A DNA stretch of 62,823 nucleotides. Origin: Streptococcus cristatus (GTDB lineage Bacteria > Bacillota > Bacilli > Lactobacillales > Streptococcaceae). The notes below the pieces were generated by a model. It did no database searches and had not been told where the DNA came from. It saw only the letters and a list, made by a program, of their open reading frames with translations. The stretch covers positions 1 to 62,823 of the forward strand of contig NZ_RJNA01000004.1 of assembly GCF_003943815.1 (NCBI RefSeq). Direction: 5' to 3'. The position numbers and the translations under genes were made by a program. The number at the start of each line of letters is the position of its first letter. Position 1 is the first letter of the stretch. Of the stretch, positions 17,806 through 24,968 are shown piece by piece.

Positions 17806-17952
17806 TCAAAAAGCACTCTTTCTGTCAGCCTTATCTTGGCTCCCTTTCTTTTTCTGGCTCTTCTTTGCCAAGCGCTCCAAATCGCGGAATCTTAGGTAAA
17901 CTAGCCGCTCTTCTGGACAAGAAAGCCGATAAATTATTTTTGCTATTTCCAT
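17806..17952 (-). CDS. 48-aa competence-regulated micro-ORF (Ccs4 position)
   Basis: Read directly from the minus strand: a 48-codon frame from ATG at 17952 to TGA at 17806. It begins MEIAKIIYRLSCPEERLVY and ends in a lysine-rich tail. AAAGGAGG lies seven bases before the ATG, and the canonical cin-box TACGAATA lies 36 bp further upstream, so expression should depend on the competence sigma factor. The N-terminal half looks amphipathic and carries one cysteine. The gene order cls - micro-ORF - membrane protein - nrdD is that of pneumococcus, where the small gene is ccs4 (competence-induced, function unknown). Orthology rests on synteny and size, because I could not compare sequences. Confidence 0.75.
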   Translation of the reverse strand: MEIAKIIYRLSCPEERLVYLRFRDLERLAKKSQKKKGSQDKADRKSAF

Positions 17953-17988
17953 CTATAATCCTCCTTTGATTCTCTATCCCCTATTTAC

Positions 17989-17996
17989 TATTCGTA
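17989..17996 (-). promoter_or_regulatory. cin-box (SigX/ComX promoter)
   Basis: TACGAATA on the minus strand is an exact match to the streptococcal competence sigma-factor -10 element (TNCGAATA), with a T-rich stretch just upstream. It sits 37 bp before the ATG of the 48-aa ORF, so transcription should start near 17982 and continue through the 518-aa membrane-protein gene. Confidence 0.8.
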
Positions 17997-18064
17997 AAAT
18001 AAAGACAGTAATCACAAGAAAGCAGGATTTGTAGCTAATGTCTCAGCAAAAGACAGAAAAAAGG

Positions 18065-18240
18065 GGCTGGGACAAAAGTCCTAGCCTCTCAATTGTCTTT
18101 GGATTGTCAAGCAAGACGCAGGGGTTGAGTGGGCTCTACTACGCTGATTTCATCAGCTTTTACAGCCCTACTCAACTGTGCGGAGGTGGGACAACGAAAT
18201 CGAATTCTAACGAATGACCGATTTCTGTCCCACTCTCTTT
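18065..18240 (-). repeat. 176-bp structured intergenic repeat, copy A
   Basis: This element matches copy B (34882-35057, opposite orientation) at 171 of 176 positions. It starts in the stop codon of cls. Visible parts are an end hairpin (GAGGCTAGGAC/GTCCCAGCCCC) followed by TTTTTT when read on the minus strand, which would terminate cls; a central stem-loop around GCTGATTTCATCAGC nested in a longer stem (GTTGAGT.../...ACTCAAC); and a second end hairpin pairing CGATTTC with GAAATCG. It encodes nothing convincing and is a MITE-like or terminator-cassette repeat. Confidence 0.85.
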
Positions 18241-19774
18241 AAAGTAGCGGAGCAAATAATTGCATGATTTCCTTTAGCAAACGCTGGTACCAGCTATTCT
18301 GGAGGGTTTCAAGGGAGATTTCTTTGGAAACATCAAACAAATCTTCAAAATCCTGCTTAATATCCGCAATCGTTTCTGTCTGATACATAAGGACGGCATT
18401 TTCATAATGATGCACCAGACTACGGTAGTCAAAATTAATAGTTCCGACCACGGCTAACTCATCATCCGAAATAACGTTCTTACTGTGGATAAAACCAGGA
18501 GTGTACTCATAAATCTTAACACCAGCCTCCAGCAAGTCTGGATAGGCACCACGAGTGACTATCTGAATCAGCTTCTTATCAGGAATAAATGGCGTCACAA
18601 TGCGAACGTCCACCCCTCTCATGGCTGCATTTTTGATATCCTCTGTCAAATCATAGTCAATAATCAAATAAGGGGTCGTGATATAGACATAATCGATGGC
18701 TTGATTGATAATATTCTGGTAGACGGCCTTACCCACCTGTTCCTTGTAAATTGGCTTAGGCCCGCTCCCGTAAGGAATATAAAGCCCCTTACCTTCCACT
18801 CGCTGGCTGTCAAAATGATAACGGTCAAAATCCGTAATTTCCCCGCGATTGATGTACCAATTCATTAGGAAAAGACGTGTCAAAGCCTTCACTGCTCGAC
18901 CTTCCAAACGGACACCGCCATCTTTCCAATGCCCGAAGCGCACGATATGGTTGATATACTCGTCTGCCAGATTGATTCCGCCCGTATAGCCGACTTGCCC
19001 ATCCACCACCAAAATCTTGCGGTGGTCACGATTGTTATAGGCTACCGTCATCCGCGGAATCACCTTATTAAACTTATGGGCATCAATTCCCATCTTGCGC
19101 AGCCTTTTCGTATAATCTCCTGGTAGAGTCGCCATACAGCCAATATCATCGTAGAGCAGCTTGACTTCAACTCCCTGCTGGACCTTATCTACCAAAATCT
19201 CAAGGACACGATTCCACATCAAACCGGGATCAATGATATAAAACTCCAGAAAAATGAATTTCTTGGCCGAACGCAAATCATCCAGCATGGCCTCAAACAT
19301 CTCTTCACCAAGGAAGAAATACTGCGAAGCCGTGCCATCGTAGACATCAGCATTGTGGTCCATACTCAGCAAGGACTTGACAATGCCAAAGGCTGATTTA
19401 TTCTCCTGCTTGAGTTCGACTCGCAGGTCATAGCTGTTGTCCTCTCGAAACTTCATTGAGTCCATTTTTTCCAGCTGCTGAATTTCTTTTTTGGAAAGGC
19501 GCCGCTCACCAATCATCAGATAAAGCAAGAAGCCAAAAACGGGCACAACTGCAAACAAGAGCCAAGTCACCTTGCTTTCGGGAGGCATATTTCGATTGAC
19601 AATGGTCAAAATAGTCCCAATGTATAAAGAAACAATGACAAGGGCTGACAACCAATTAGGCACCAAAAGATTAAAATAGAAAAAGGCCGCAAAAACAAGA
19701 AATAATTCTAGTAACATGATAATGATGCTGAAACCATACTTGGACATCAGCAAACGAAACTTGCCTAGATCCAT
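18239..19774 (-). CDS. cls: Cardiolipin synthase
   Basis: A 511-aa membrane phospholipase-D-family enzyme that condenses two phosphatidylglycerols to cardiolipin. Two membrane segments lie in residues 12-60. The first HKD motif is in HRKILVVDGQVGYTGGIN and the second in HSKNVISDDELAVVGTINFD. The start is the ATG at 19774, since GGGAGG lies six bases upstream; the in-frame ATG at 19795 has none. A good promoter, TTGAAA-17 bp-TATACT (19833-19805), lies just before it. The gene ends directly in the 176-bp repeat. The length fits pneumococcal Cls. Confidence 0.95.
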   Translation of the reverse strand: MDLGKFRLLMSKYGFSIIIMLLELFLVFAAFFYFNLLVPNWLSALVIVSLYIGTILTIVNRNMPPESKVTWLLFAVVPVFGFLLYLMIGERRLSKKEIQQLEKMDSMKFREDNSYDLRVELKQENKSAFGIVKSLLSMDHNADVYDGTASQYFFLGEEMFEAMLDDLRSAKKFIFLEFYIIDPGLMWNRVLEILVDKVQQGVEVKLLYDDIGCMATLPGDYTKRLRKMGIDAHKFNKVIPRMTVAYNNRDHRKILVVDGQVGYTGGINLADEYINHIVRFGHWKDGGVRLEGRAVKALTRLFLMNWYINRGEITDFDRYHFDSQRVEGKGLYIPYGSGPKPIYKEQVGKAVYQNIINQAIDYVYITTPYLIIDYDLTEDIKNAAMRGVDVRIVTPFIPDKKLIQIVTRGAYPDLLEAGVKIYEYTPGFIHSKNVISDDELAVVGTINFDYRSLVHHYENAVLMYQTETIADIKQDFEDLFDVSKEISLETLQNSWYQRLLKEIMQLFAPLL

Positions 19775-19804
19775 CTCAATCCTCCCTCGTCTCATATTTC
19801 ATCT

Positions 19805-19833
19805 AGTATAACAATAATTAGCAGCAATTTCAA
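19805..19833 (-). promoter_or_regulatory. cls promoter
   Basis: TTGAAA (19833-19828), a 17-bp spacer and TATACT (19810-19805) on the minus strand, about 30 bp before the cls start codon. This is a good match to a housekeeping promoter. Confidence 0.65.
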
Positions 19834-19905
19834 AACTTTTTAAAAGAAAATAACCTCTAGTCTAAGATTAAAGAAAGCCCTAGCACTCCGATATTTACAA
19901 ACGCA

Positions 19906-19933
19906 AAAAGCTGGAGCGTCTGTCCAGCCTTTT
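19906..19933 (-). terminator. Terminator downstream of the 165-aa lipoprotein gene
   Basis: A hairpin pairing GCTGGA with TCCAGC, flanked by A and T runs. Read on the minus strand, CTTTTTGCG follows the stem. It lies about 20 bp past the stop codon. Confidence 0.75.
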
Positions 19934-19955
19934 GTAGGATATTCCTTTTTGAAAA

Positions 19956-20453
19956 TTATTGCTTGGTGAAGATGATTGTGTCGTCATCATCGTTTTCCTG
20001 CGATAAATCTTCCAGAGTCAGTTGTTTTCCCTCTACTCGATAACGCTTAACGTCATCTCCAACGATCATAGTTTGATTAGTTGGATCAACTTGCACCTGT
20101 TCAATTTCCTGCTCACCGTCGCGTTCGACTTTGGTCAGGGTTCCTTTATTTCCAGAAACTTCTAGAGTTAGAGCATCGCCTTCATGAGTGGCCTTATAGG
20201 TCCCATCTAAGTCACTAGCAGCCGTTTGACTAGAGGTAGAAGCCTCTGAACTACTAGTATTTGCGCTATTGTTTGTATTGCTACTTGCCTTGCTATTTGA
20301 TGACACTGTCTCAGATGACTGAGAAACAGAGGAACTCGCTTGAGATTGAGCAGCCTGATTGGATGGATTTTGACCAGAATTGCCACAAGCTACCAATACA
20401 AAAGCGGTCATAGCCGTAAGGGCTGAAAGAACTAATTTTTTTGAAACCTTCAT
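19956..20453 (-). CDS. Lipoprotein of unknown function
   Basis: A 165-aa secreted lipoprotein. The signal peptide ends in the lipobox LVAC at residues 20-23 with Cys23 as the lipidated residue. Residues 25-80 form a low-complexity Ser/Gln/Asn/Ala linker, and the last 80 residues are a small folded domain opening with DLDGTYKATHEGDALTLEV. Its position between folC and cls matches a pneumococcal lipoprotein gene (SP_0198). Ligand and role are unknown. A terminator follows the gene. Confidence 0.8.
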   Translation of the reverse strand: MKVSKKLVLSALTAMTAFVLVACGNSGQNPSNQAAQSQASSSVSQSSETVSSNSKASSNTNNSANTSSSEASTSSQTAASDLDGTYKATHEGDALTLEVSGNKGTLTKVERDGEQEIEQVQVDPTNQTMIVGDDVKRYRVEGKQLTLEDLSQENDDDDTIIFTKQ

Positions 20454-20513
20454 ATCGTTTCTCCTTTCTTTGTTCCACTTCTATTTTACCAAACAGGGCT
20501 TTCTATGGTCAAC

Positions 20514-21749
20514 TTATACACTCTGGAGGTAGGCTCGAACCTCTGCAATAAAATAAAGCGAGCCCGTTACAAAAAGAACTTGGTCAGCCGTCTGCTCTTG
20601 TTTGAAATTCTCGATAAAGGCTCTATAATCCGCCACATAATCAAAGTCCGCAGCTTCTGCCTGCCCCACAGATTCCCCATAGTCAAAGCTAGTCACCGTC
20701 ACCTGAACCTCTGGCAGAGTCTCCTGCAAATAGGCCAGCATACCGCTATAATCCTTGCGCTTTAAAGCTCCAAACAACAGGCTGCATGTCTTGCCCTTAT
20801 GCCCCTTGATAAACTCGACCAGACGCGCCAAAGCTGGTAAATTATGGGCACCGTCCAGATAGATATTCGGACGAATTTCCTCTAGCCGCCCCGCCCAATG
20901 GGTCTTCCGCAAAGAAGAAGGAAGCAGAGAAAAAGCAATTTCCCAGCCCATTTGCTTCATAAAAAGCAGAAAGGCCTGCAAAGCCAGCGCTGCATTTTCT
21001 TCTTGGTAAGCACCCTGCAGTCCCAAGGTTACATGCGATAAAAGAAGATCTTGATTCTTAAAAGAACCATCAGAAAACGAAAAATCTCGCCCGTATTCAT
21101 ACAAATCCAAGTCCAAACTTGCTGCCCGCTGCTCACAGACCTGACGAGCCTCCTCCGGCAAGGGGCCAATGACTGCTGAACGACCTTTTTTGAAAATGCC
21201 AGCTTTCTGCTCCGCAATCGCTGTAAGCGTCCGCCCCAACGTCTCCTGATGATCCAAGCCCACCGATGTGACCACTGCAACTTGCCCATCCAAGACATTG
21301 GTCGTATCCAGAAGTCCGCCAATCCCCACCTCGATAAGAGCCAGATCAACCTGCTCCTCTCTGAAATAAAGAAAGGCCAGCAAGGTCAAGATTTCAAAAT
21401 AAGATAGCTGGTCGTGAGTCTTGACCAATTCTCTCTCCATCTCCTTAATCTGCCACCCCAAGCGAACAAAATCAGCATCCGAAATCGGCAGCCCATTGAT
21501 ACAAATACGGTCATGAACGCTGATCATATGCGGAGATGTAAAGCTAGCTACCTTTTTCCCCTGATCGGCAAATAAATTCCGCATAAAAGCAATAGTAGAG
21601 CCCTTGCCATTCGTTCCCGTCACATGAATGACGGGGTAAGCCCCTTCAGGATTCCCCAGCAAATCTACCGCTCTCTGCATCCGTTCCAGACCTGAACGAA
21701 AATTTAGGCCAATACGACCATTCAACCATTTTTCAATCTCATTCATCAT
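20514..21749 (-). CDS. folC: Dihydrofolate synthase / folylpolyglutamate synthase
   Basis: A 411-aa Mur-ligase-type ATP-dependent enzyme that adds glutamate to folates. VTGTNGKGST near residue 44 is the P-loop, FTSPHMISVHDRICING near 70 the omega-loop region, and YLDGAHNLPALARL near 290 lies in the C-terminal domain. The length is normal. Two adjacent ATG codons (21749, 21746) follow AGGA; the start is uncertain by one codon. The leader immediately before it contains a strong hairpin with a T-run. Confidence 0.93.
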   Translation of the reverse strand: MMNEIEKWLNGRIGLNFRSGLERMQRAVDLLGNPEGAYPVIHVTGTNGKGSTIAFMRNLFADQGKKVASFTSPHMISVHDRICINGLPISDADFVRLGWQIKEMERELVKTHDQLSYFEILTLLAFLYFREEQVDLALIEVGIGGLLDTTNVLDGQVAVVTSVGLDHQETLGRTLTAIAEQKAGIFKKGRSAVIGPLPEEARQVCEQRAASLDLDLYEYGRDFSFSDGSFKNQDLLLSHVTLGLQGAYQEENAALALQAFLLFMKQMGWEIAFSLLPSSLRKTHWAGRLEEIRPNIYLDGAHNLPALARLVEFIKGHKGKTCSLLFGALKRKDYSGMLAYLQETLPEVQVTVTSFDYGESVGQAEAADFDYVADYRAFIENFKQEQTADQVLFVTGSLYFIAEVRAYLQSV

Positions 21750-21760
21750 TTTTCCTACAT

Positions 21761-21812
21761 AAAAAGAGAAGCGAAGCGGACTTCAAATGTGAATCACCAC
21801 TCGCTTCTCTCT
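21761..21812 (-). terminator. Hairpin with T-run in the folC leader
   Basis: On the minus strand GAGAAGCGA (21809-21801) pairs with TCGCTTCTC (21774-21766), followed by TTTTT, ending only about 12 bases before the folC start codon. It could stop readthrough from the upstream operon or act as an attenuator for folC. The loop is about 26 nt. Confidence 0.6.
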
Positions 21813-21897
21813 TTTCTATTCTTTGTAAAGAAACTAGCTGTGGCCAAGCCGTGATAAGTTCTCCAACTGGCTGATTTTCTAGTTTCTAGTTGCTATA

Positions 21898-22026
21898 CTC
21901 AGGCTAAAAAGGTCTCCCAAACCTTCCTCGCTCTCTGGTTTTCAAGCTCAGGCTAAAAATGTCCCCCGGACCTTCCTCGCTTTCTAGTTTTCAAGCTCGG
22001 GCTAAAAAGGTCCCCCGGACCTTTTT
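21898..22026. repeat. Tandem 49-bp repeats, each with a terminator-like hairpin
   Basis: Units start at 21898, 21947 and 21996 with a 49-bp period; the third is cut at the end of the DUF1292 gene. Each contains GGCTAAAAAGGTC-type sequence. The third unit forms a perfect terminator, the second has one changed base in the stem, and the first has several, so the array shows decay away from the gene. Confidence 0.85.
22004..22026 (-). terminator. Terminator of the ireB-ruvX-DUF1292 operon
   Basis: A perfect inverted repeat, AAAAAGGTCC-CCC-GGACCTTTTT, that begins inside the stop codon of the DUF1292 gene. It is symmetrical and could work on both strands. It is the intact member of the tandem array. 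Confidence 0.85.
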
Positions 22027-22336
22027 ACTCCTCCATAAAGCTGTTGAAGACTTCTTCAATCATATCCCACTCTGCATCAGAGTCTTCTGGAATTGGTTCC
22101 AATTCGCCTTCTGTGCCGTCTTCATTTTCAGTAAATGAGTAAGCTTGGATTTCAACTTCGCCGTTCTCATCTTCTTCAGCATTCACTGGTACCAAAAGTA
22201 CGTAATTTTTTCCGAACTCTTCCTTACCATCAATGGTCAGAAGAATTTCAAATAAATTCTCGTTCCCTTGCTCATCTACCAAGGTAATCAATTCAGGCTG
22301 TGCCTGTTCGTGGTCATGATTATGATCGTGTGCCAT
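22025..22336 (-). CDS. DUF1292 (UPF0473, YrzB-like) protein
   Basis: A 103-aa acidic cytoplasmic protein of the DUF1292 family. It begins with a histidine-rich stretch ([11 protein letters not shown]) that may bind metal, then [20 protein letters not shown], the conserved family core. It is the third gene of the conserved Firmicute set ireB-ruvX-yrzB, 20 bp after ruvX. Its function is unknown. The stop codon overlaps a terminator. Confidence 0.9.
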   Translation of the reverse strand: MAHDHNHDHEQAQPELITLVDEQGNENLFEILLTIDGKEEFGKNYVLLVPVNAEEDENGEVEIQAYSFTENEDGTEGELEPIPEDSDAEWDMIEEVFNSFMEE

Positions 22337-22356
22337 AATTGTTTCCTCAATTCTTT

Positions 22357-22776
22357 CTAAAAGTTTCTATCTAAATAATTTTGTAAAATTAGCTGAGCCG
22401 CCAATTTATCAATCACTTTTTTGCGCTTGCTGCGGCTGACATCTGCCTGTTCAATCAGCATGCGCTCAGCAGCCACTGTCGTCAGACGTTCGTCCTGATA
22501 CTCGACTGGAATTTGGAAAAGCTGGGCAATCTTCTCACCATAAGCCTTACTCGCTTCCACTCGTGGACCGCTGGTATTGTTCATATTTTTAGGGAGGCCA
22601 AGCACAAACTTGTCCACCTTATATTGCTCGACAAGCTCCGTCAAACGCTCAAAACCGAACTGCTCTTTCTCTTCATCAATCTGAATGATTTCAAGTCCCT
22701 GAGCGGTGAAGCCAAGTGGATCGCTAATTGCGACTCCCACTGTTTTCGAGCCAACATCTAGTCCCATAATTCTCAT
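22357..22776 (-). CDS. ruvX: Holliday-junction resolvase-like nuclease RuvX (YqgF)
   Basis: A 139-aa RNase H-fold protein. [20 protein letters not shown] holds the first catalytic Asp, [11 protein letters not shown] near residue 57 is the conserved middle motif, and [17 protein letters not shown] near 98 the next. Family members process pre-16S rRNA ends or resolve branched DNA. The ATG shares one base with the stop codon of ireB, so the two are coupled. Confidence 0.94.
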   Translation of the reverse strand: MRIMGLDVGSKTVGVAISDPLGFTAQGLEIIQIDEEKEQFGFERLTELVEQYKVDKFVLGLPKNMNNTSGPRVEASKAYGEKIAQLFQIPVEYQDERLTTVAAERMLIEQADVSRSKRKKVIDKLAAQLILQNYLDRNF

Positions 22777-23042
22777 CAGAGGTCAATGCCTTGCCCTTTC
22801 AGATAATAACGCACCAGTTCCTCTACGATTTCATCGCGTTCGTATTTACGAATCTGATTTCGAGCATTATTATAACGAGGCACATAAGCAGGATCTCCAC
22901 TCAGCACGTAACCTACGATTTGATTGATTGGATTGTAGCCCTTATCATTGAGTGACTTGTAGACATCGGTCAAAGTCTCGCTAATTTCTTTTTTGTTTGA
23001 ATCATCAAGATTAAAACGTACAGTTTCGTCTGTAAATCCCAC
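22776..23042 (-). CDS. ireB: IreB family phosphoprotein (UPF0297)
   Basis: An 88-aa protein of the IreB family, known in Enterococcus as a substrate of the Ser/Thr kinase IreK that affects cephalosporin resistance. The start is the GTG at 23042, giving the usual [19 protein letters not shown]; a longer in-frame ATG would add residues absent from the family. The TDETVRF threonines match the phosphorylated region. It overlaps ruvX by one base. Confidence 0.93.
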   Translation of the reverse strand: MGFTDETVRFNLDDSNKKEISETLTDVYKSLNDKGYNPINQIVGYVLSGDPAYVPRYNNARNQIRKYERDEIVEELVRYYLKGQGIDL

Positions 23043-23167
23043 AATTACACCCTCTTTCTTTAAGAATACCATCATTATAGCATAATTACAGCAGTTTCAC
23101 AAACTTAATCCATGTAAATTTTCTACTTTTTCGACATTTTTTCAACTATTTACCGCTCCTTCCCATC

Positions 23168-23198
23168 AAAAAACTAGCCCTTTTCAAAGGCTAGTTTT
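23168..23198 (-). terminator. Terminator after the DUF1307 lipoprotein genes
   Basis: AAAACTAGCC pairs with GGCTAGTTTT around an 8-9 nt loop. Read on the minus strand a run of T follows. It lies about 12 bp beyond the stop of the 185-aa lipoprotein. Confidence 0.85.
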
Positions 23199-23209
23199 CA
23201 TCAGAAATA

Positions 23210-23767
23210 TTAGGACGGATTGCTAATTTCCTTGCCCCCTTCATCTTGGAAGGACTTGATAAATTCTTCTGGAGTCTGAGACTTCATTTGGCTAAAGATT
23301 GGCCCATAGGTCGGTACTTTAGAAGCCGCATCATAATCAAGATTTGTCGGATCAATAATAAAATCAATATCAACAGTGCCTTTTTCAGTCACTTTAACAT
23401 TCACTTGAATACCTTTTACTTGTTCAAGTTTATCCACTCCTGAACTTTGCTTGAAGCTCTTGCTCACCTCTTCTTGCAGAGAGGACAAGTCTTGACCAGC
23501 CAAGGCAGACTTAGCTTCTTCTGGCAAATTTTGTGAAATAGCAATATTCACTTTTTCATACTTCTTGCCCGCGTAGGTAACTGTCAAGGTCATCGTTTGA
23601 TCGAGCCCTTGTACCTTTTGATTTAACTGATAAGACTTGGTAACCGATTTATCTTTTGCCTTGCTTTGAACAGACTGATTGCTACCAGCTTTTCCACTAT
23701 GTGATTGTTGTCCACAAGCCGTCAACACCGCCAAGCTAGCCATTAAAAGTACTACTGATTTTTTCAT
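23210..23767 (-). CDS. DUF1307-type lipoprotein (copy 1)
   Basis: A 185-aa lipoprotein with signal peptide and lipobox LTAC (Cys18), a polar linker to about residue 45, and a domain of the DUF1307/YehR type: DQTMTLTVTYAGKKYEKVNI and, near the end, TPEEFIKSFQDEGGKEI. Anchored outside the membrane, function unknown. The neighbouring 188-aa gene has the same layout and a similar C-terminal segment (MPPEEYINNLLMNG), so the two are paralogues, 43 bp apart and cotranscribed. Confidence 0.8.
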   Translation of the reverse strand: MKKSVVLLMASLAVLTACGQQSHSGKAGSNQSVQSKAKDKSVTKSYQLNQKVQGLDQTMTLTVTYAGKKYEKVNIAISQNLPEEAKSALAGQDLSSLQEEVSKSFKQSSGVDKLEQVKGIQVNVKVTEKGTVDIDFIIDPTNLDYDAASKVPTYGPIFSQMKSQTPEEFIKSFQDEGGKEISNPS

Positions 23768-23810
23768 TTCTTTCTCCTTTTTGGTTTTCTATGATTGACA
23801 AGAAGCTTCC

Positions 23811-24377
23811 TTACTGTTGCTCCTCAGCCCCGTTCATCAATAAATTATTGATATATTCTTCAGGTGGCATCTTTGTCATTTCTTTTAGATTGCTATTTTT
23901 AAAATAATTTAAAGTGAGTGCCTTTTCAATATCCAAATTGTCAAAATCATAGGTTGACGTGATTTTCATTTCATTTTCATTAAGAATCTGAACGGTTCCA
24001 GTGAAACCAGCAACAGTTTTTGCCTGAGTATAGTCCGTATCCTTTTGCATTGATTCATCCAAGAGTCGCTGAGTCTCCTCCAGCCCCACTTCTTTAATCG
24101 CATTTTTGATACTATCATCCGTTGGAGTAATTCTCTCCATAATCACCTTGATAAAACGTTTCCCTTGATAAGTGATAATTTGACTAGATTGAATTCCTTG
24201 CTCATCTTTGGGGAAAACTAGCTTTTTGGTGATGACTTCCTGCTTTTCAGCCTGACTGATAATGGGAAGATTAGTTGTAATTTCCTCTTTTTTCCCCTTT
24301 GGCTTGTCTGCTTTCTTATGAGCGCAGCCAGTCAATATCACAGCTGCTAAGCCAAAAATTAGTAAAAATTTCTTCAC
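23811..24377 (-). CDS. DUF1307-like lipoprotein (copy 2)
   Basis: A 188-aa lipoprotein with lipobox LTGC (Cys18), a lysine-rich spacer (HKKADKPKGKKEE) and a folded domain that includes ITYQGKRFIKVIMERITPTD near residue 66 and FDNLDIEKALTLNYFKNSNL near 146. It is a diverged paralogue of the downstream gene. The ligand is unknown. Upstream DNA toward the spx terminator shows no strong promoter that I can name. Confidence 0.75.
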   Translation of the reverse strand: MKKFLLIFGLAAVILTGCAHKKADKPKGKKEEITTNLPIISQAEKQEVITKKLVFPKDEQGIQSSQIITYQGKRFIKVIMERITPTDDSIKNAIKEVGLEETQRLLDESMQKDTDYTQAKTVAGFTGTVQILNENEMKITSTYDFDNLDIEKALTLNYFKNSNLKEMTKMPPEEYINNLLMNGAEEQQ

Positions 24378-24446
24378 GTTCTGTCCTCCTCAGAGATATT
24401 GTATCATAGTTTAACCGCTTGTCAATCATTTTTAGGTAATGAGACA

Positions 24447-24476
24447 GAAAAAAGGCAGCCTAAAAGGCGCCTTTCC
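24447..24476 (-). terminator. Terminator downstream of spx
   Basis: AAAGGC pairs with GCCTTT around a loop of about 12 nt; on the minus strand CTTTTTT follows. It lies 9 bp past the spx stop codon. Confidence 0.7.
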
Positions 24477-24484
24477 TTATCTAA

Positions 24485-24883
24485 TTATAGAGCTGCTCGT
24501 AAGCGAGCTTCTGTATTCTCAACATTGCGCACTGCACGAGGTAAGAAGGCACGGATATCATCTTCCTTGTAACCAACTTGGAGACGCTTGTCATCCACCA
24601 AAATCGGACTTTTCAGAATCCGCGGTGTTTCCATGATAATGTCAATAACTTCGTTCACACTCAAATCTTCAATATCAACACCGAGTCCTTTTGCATAACG
24701 GTTTTTTGAAGATACAATGCTAGCAATGCCATTTTCAGTTTTTGCTAAAATATCAAGAATTTCTTCTTTGGTAATTCCTTCCTTACCAAGGTTTTGCTCC
24801 TTGTAAGTCAATTGATGGGCGTTTAGCCAGGTCTTTGCTTTTTTGCAGCTAGTACAACTTGAAACCGTATAAATTGTGATCAT
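24485..24883 (-). CDS. spx: Spx family transcriptional regulator
   Basis: A 132-aa ArsC-fold protein that binds the C-terminal domain of RNA polymerase alpha and controls thiol and oxidative stress genes. The redox switch CxxC is at the N-terminus (SCTSCKKAK), and RILKSPILVDDKRLQVGY near residue 92 is conserved. Position near the ireB region suggests the SpxA1 paralogue, which in pneumococcus represses competence genes. A -10 with a palindrome at the predicted start of transcription lies upstream. Confidence 0.9.
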   Translation of the reverse strand: MITIYTVSSCTSCKKAKTWLNAHQLTYKEQNLGKEGITKEEILDILAKTENGIASIVSSKNRYAKGLGVDIEDLSVNEVIDIIMETPRILKSPILVDDKRLQVGYKEDDIRAFLPRAVRNVENTEARLRAAL

Positions 24884-24906
24884 GCAAGTACTCCTTTCGC
24901 TACACG

Positions 24907-24930
24907 ATACTACTATCGTAGTATATTATA
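24907..24930 (-). promoter_or_regulatory. spx promoter with operator-like palindrome
   Basis: On the minus strand an extended -10, TGGTATAAT (24933-24925), has no clear -35. Directly after it lies a perfect inverted repeat, ATACTAC-GATA-GTAGTAT (24924-24907), covering the likely transcription start. This is a typical operator position; the regulator is not known. Confidence 0.6.
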
Positions 24931-24968
24931 CCACAAAAACCATCGGTCTTGCGACCTATTTTGAAAAA

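Noticed and set aside
20864..20871. TCCGAATA (minus) inside folC
   Set aside because: Internal to coding sequence with no downstream start; coincidental match.
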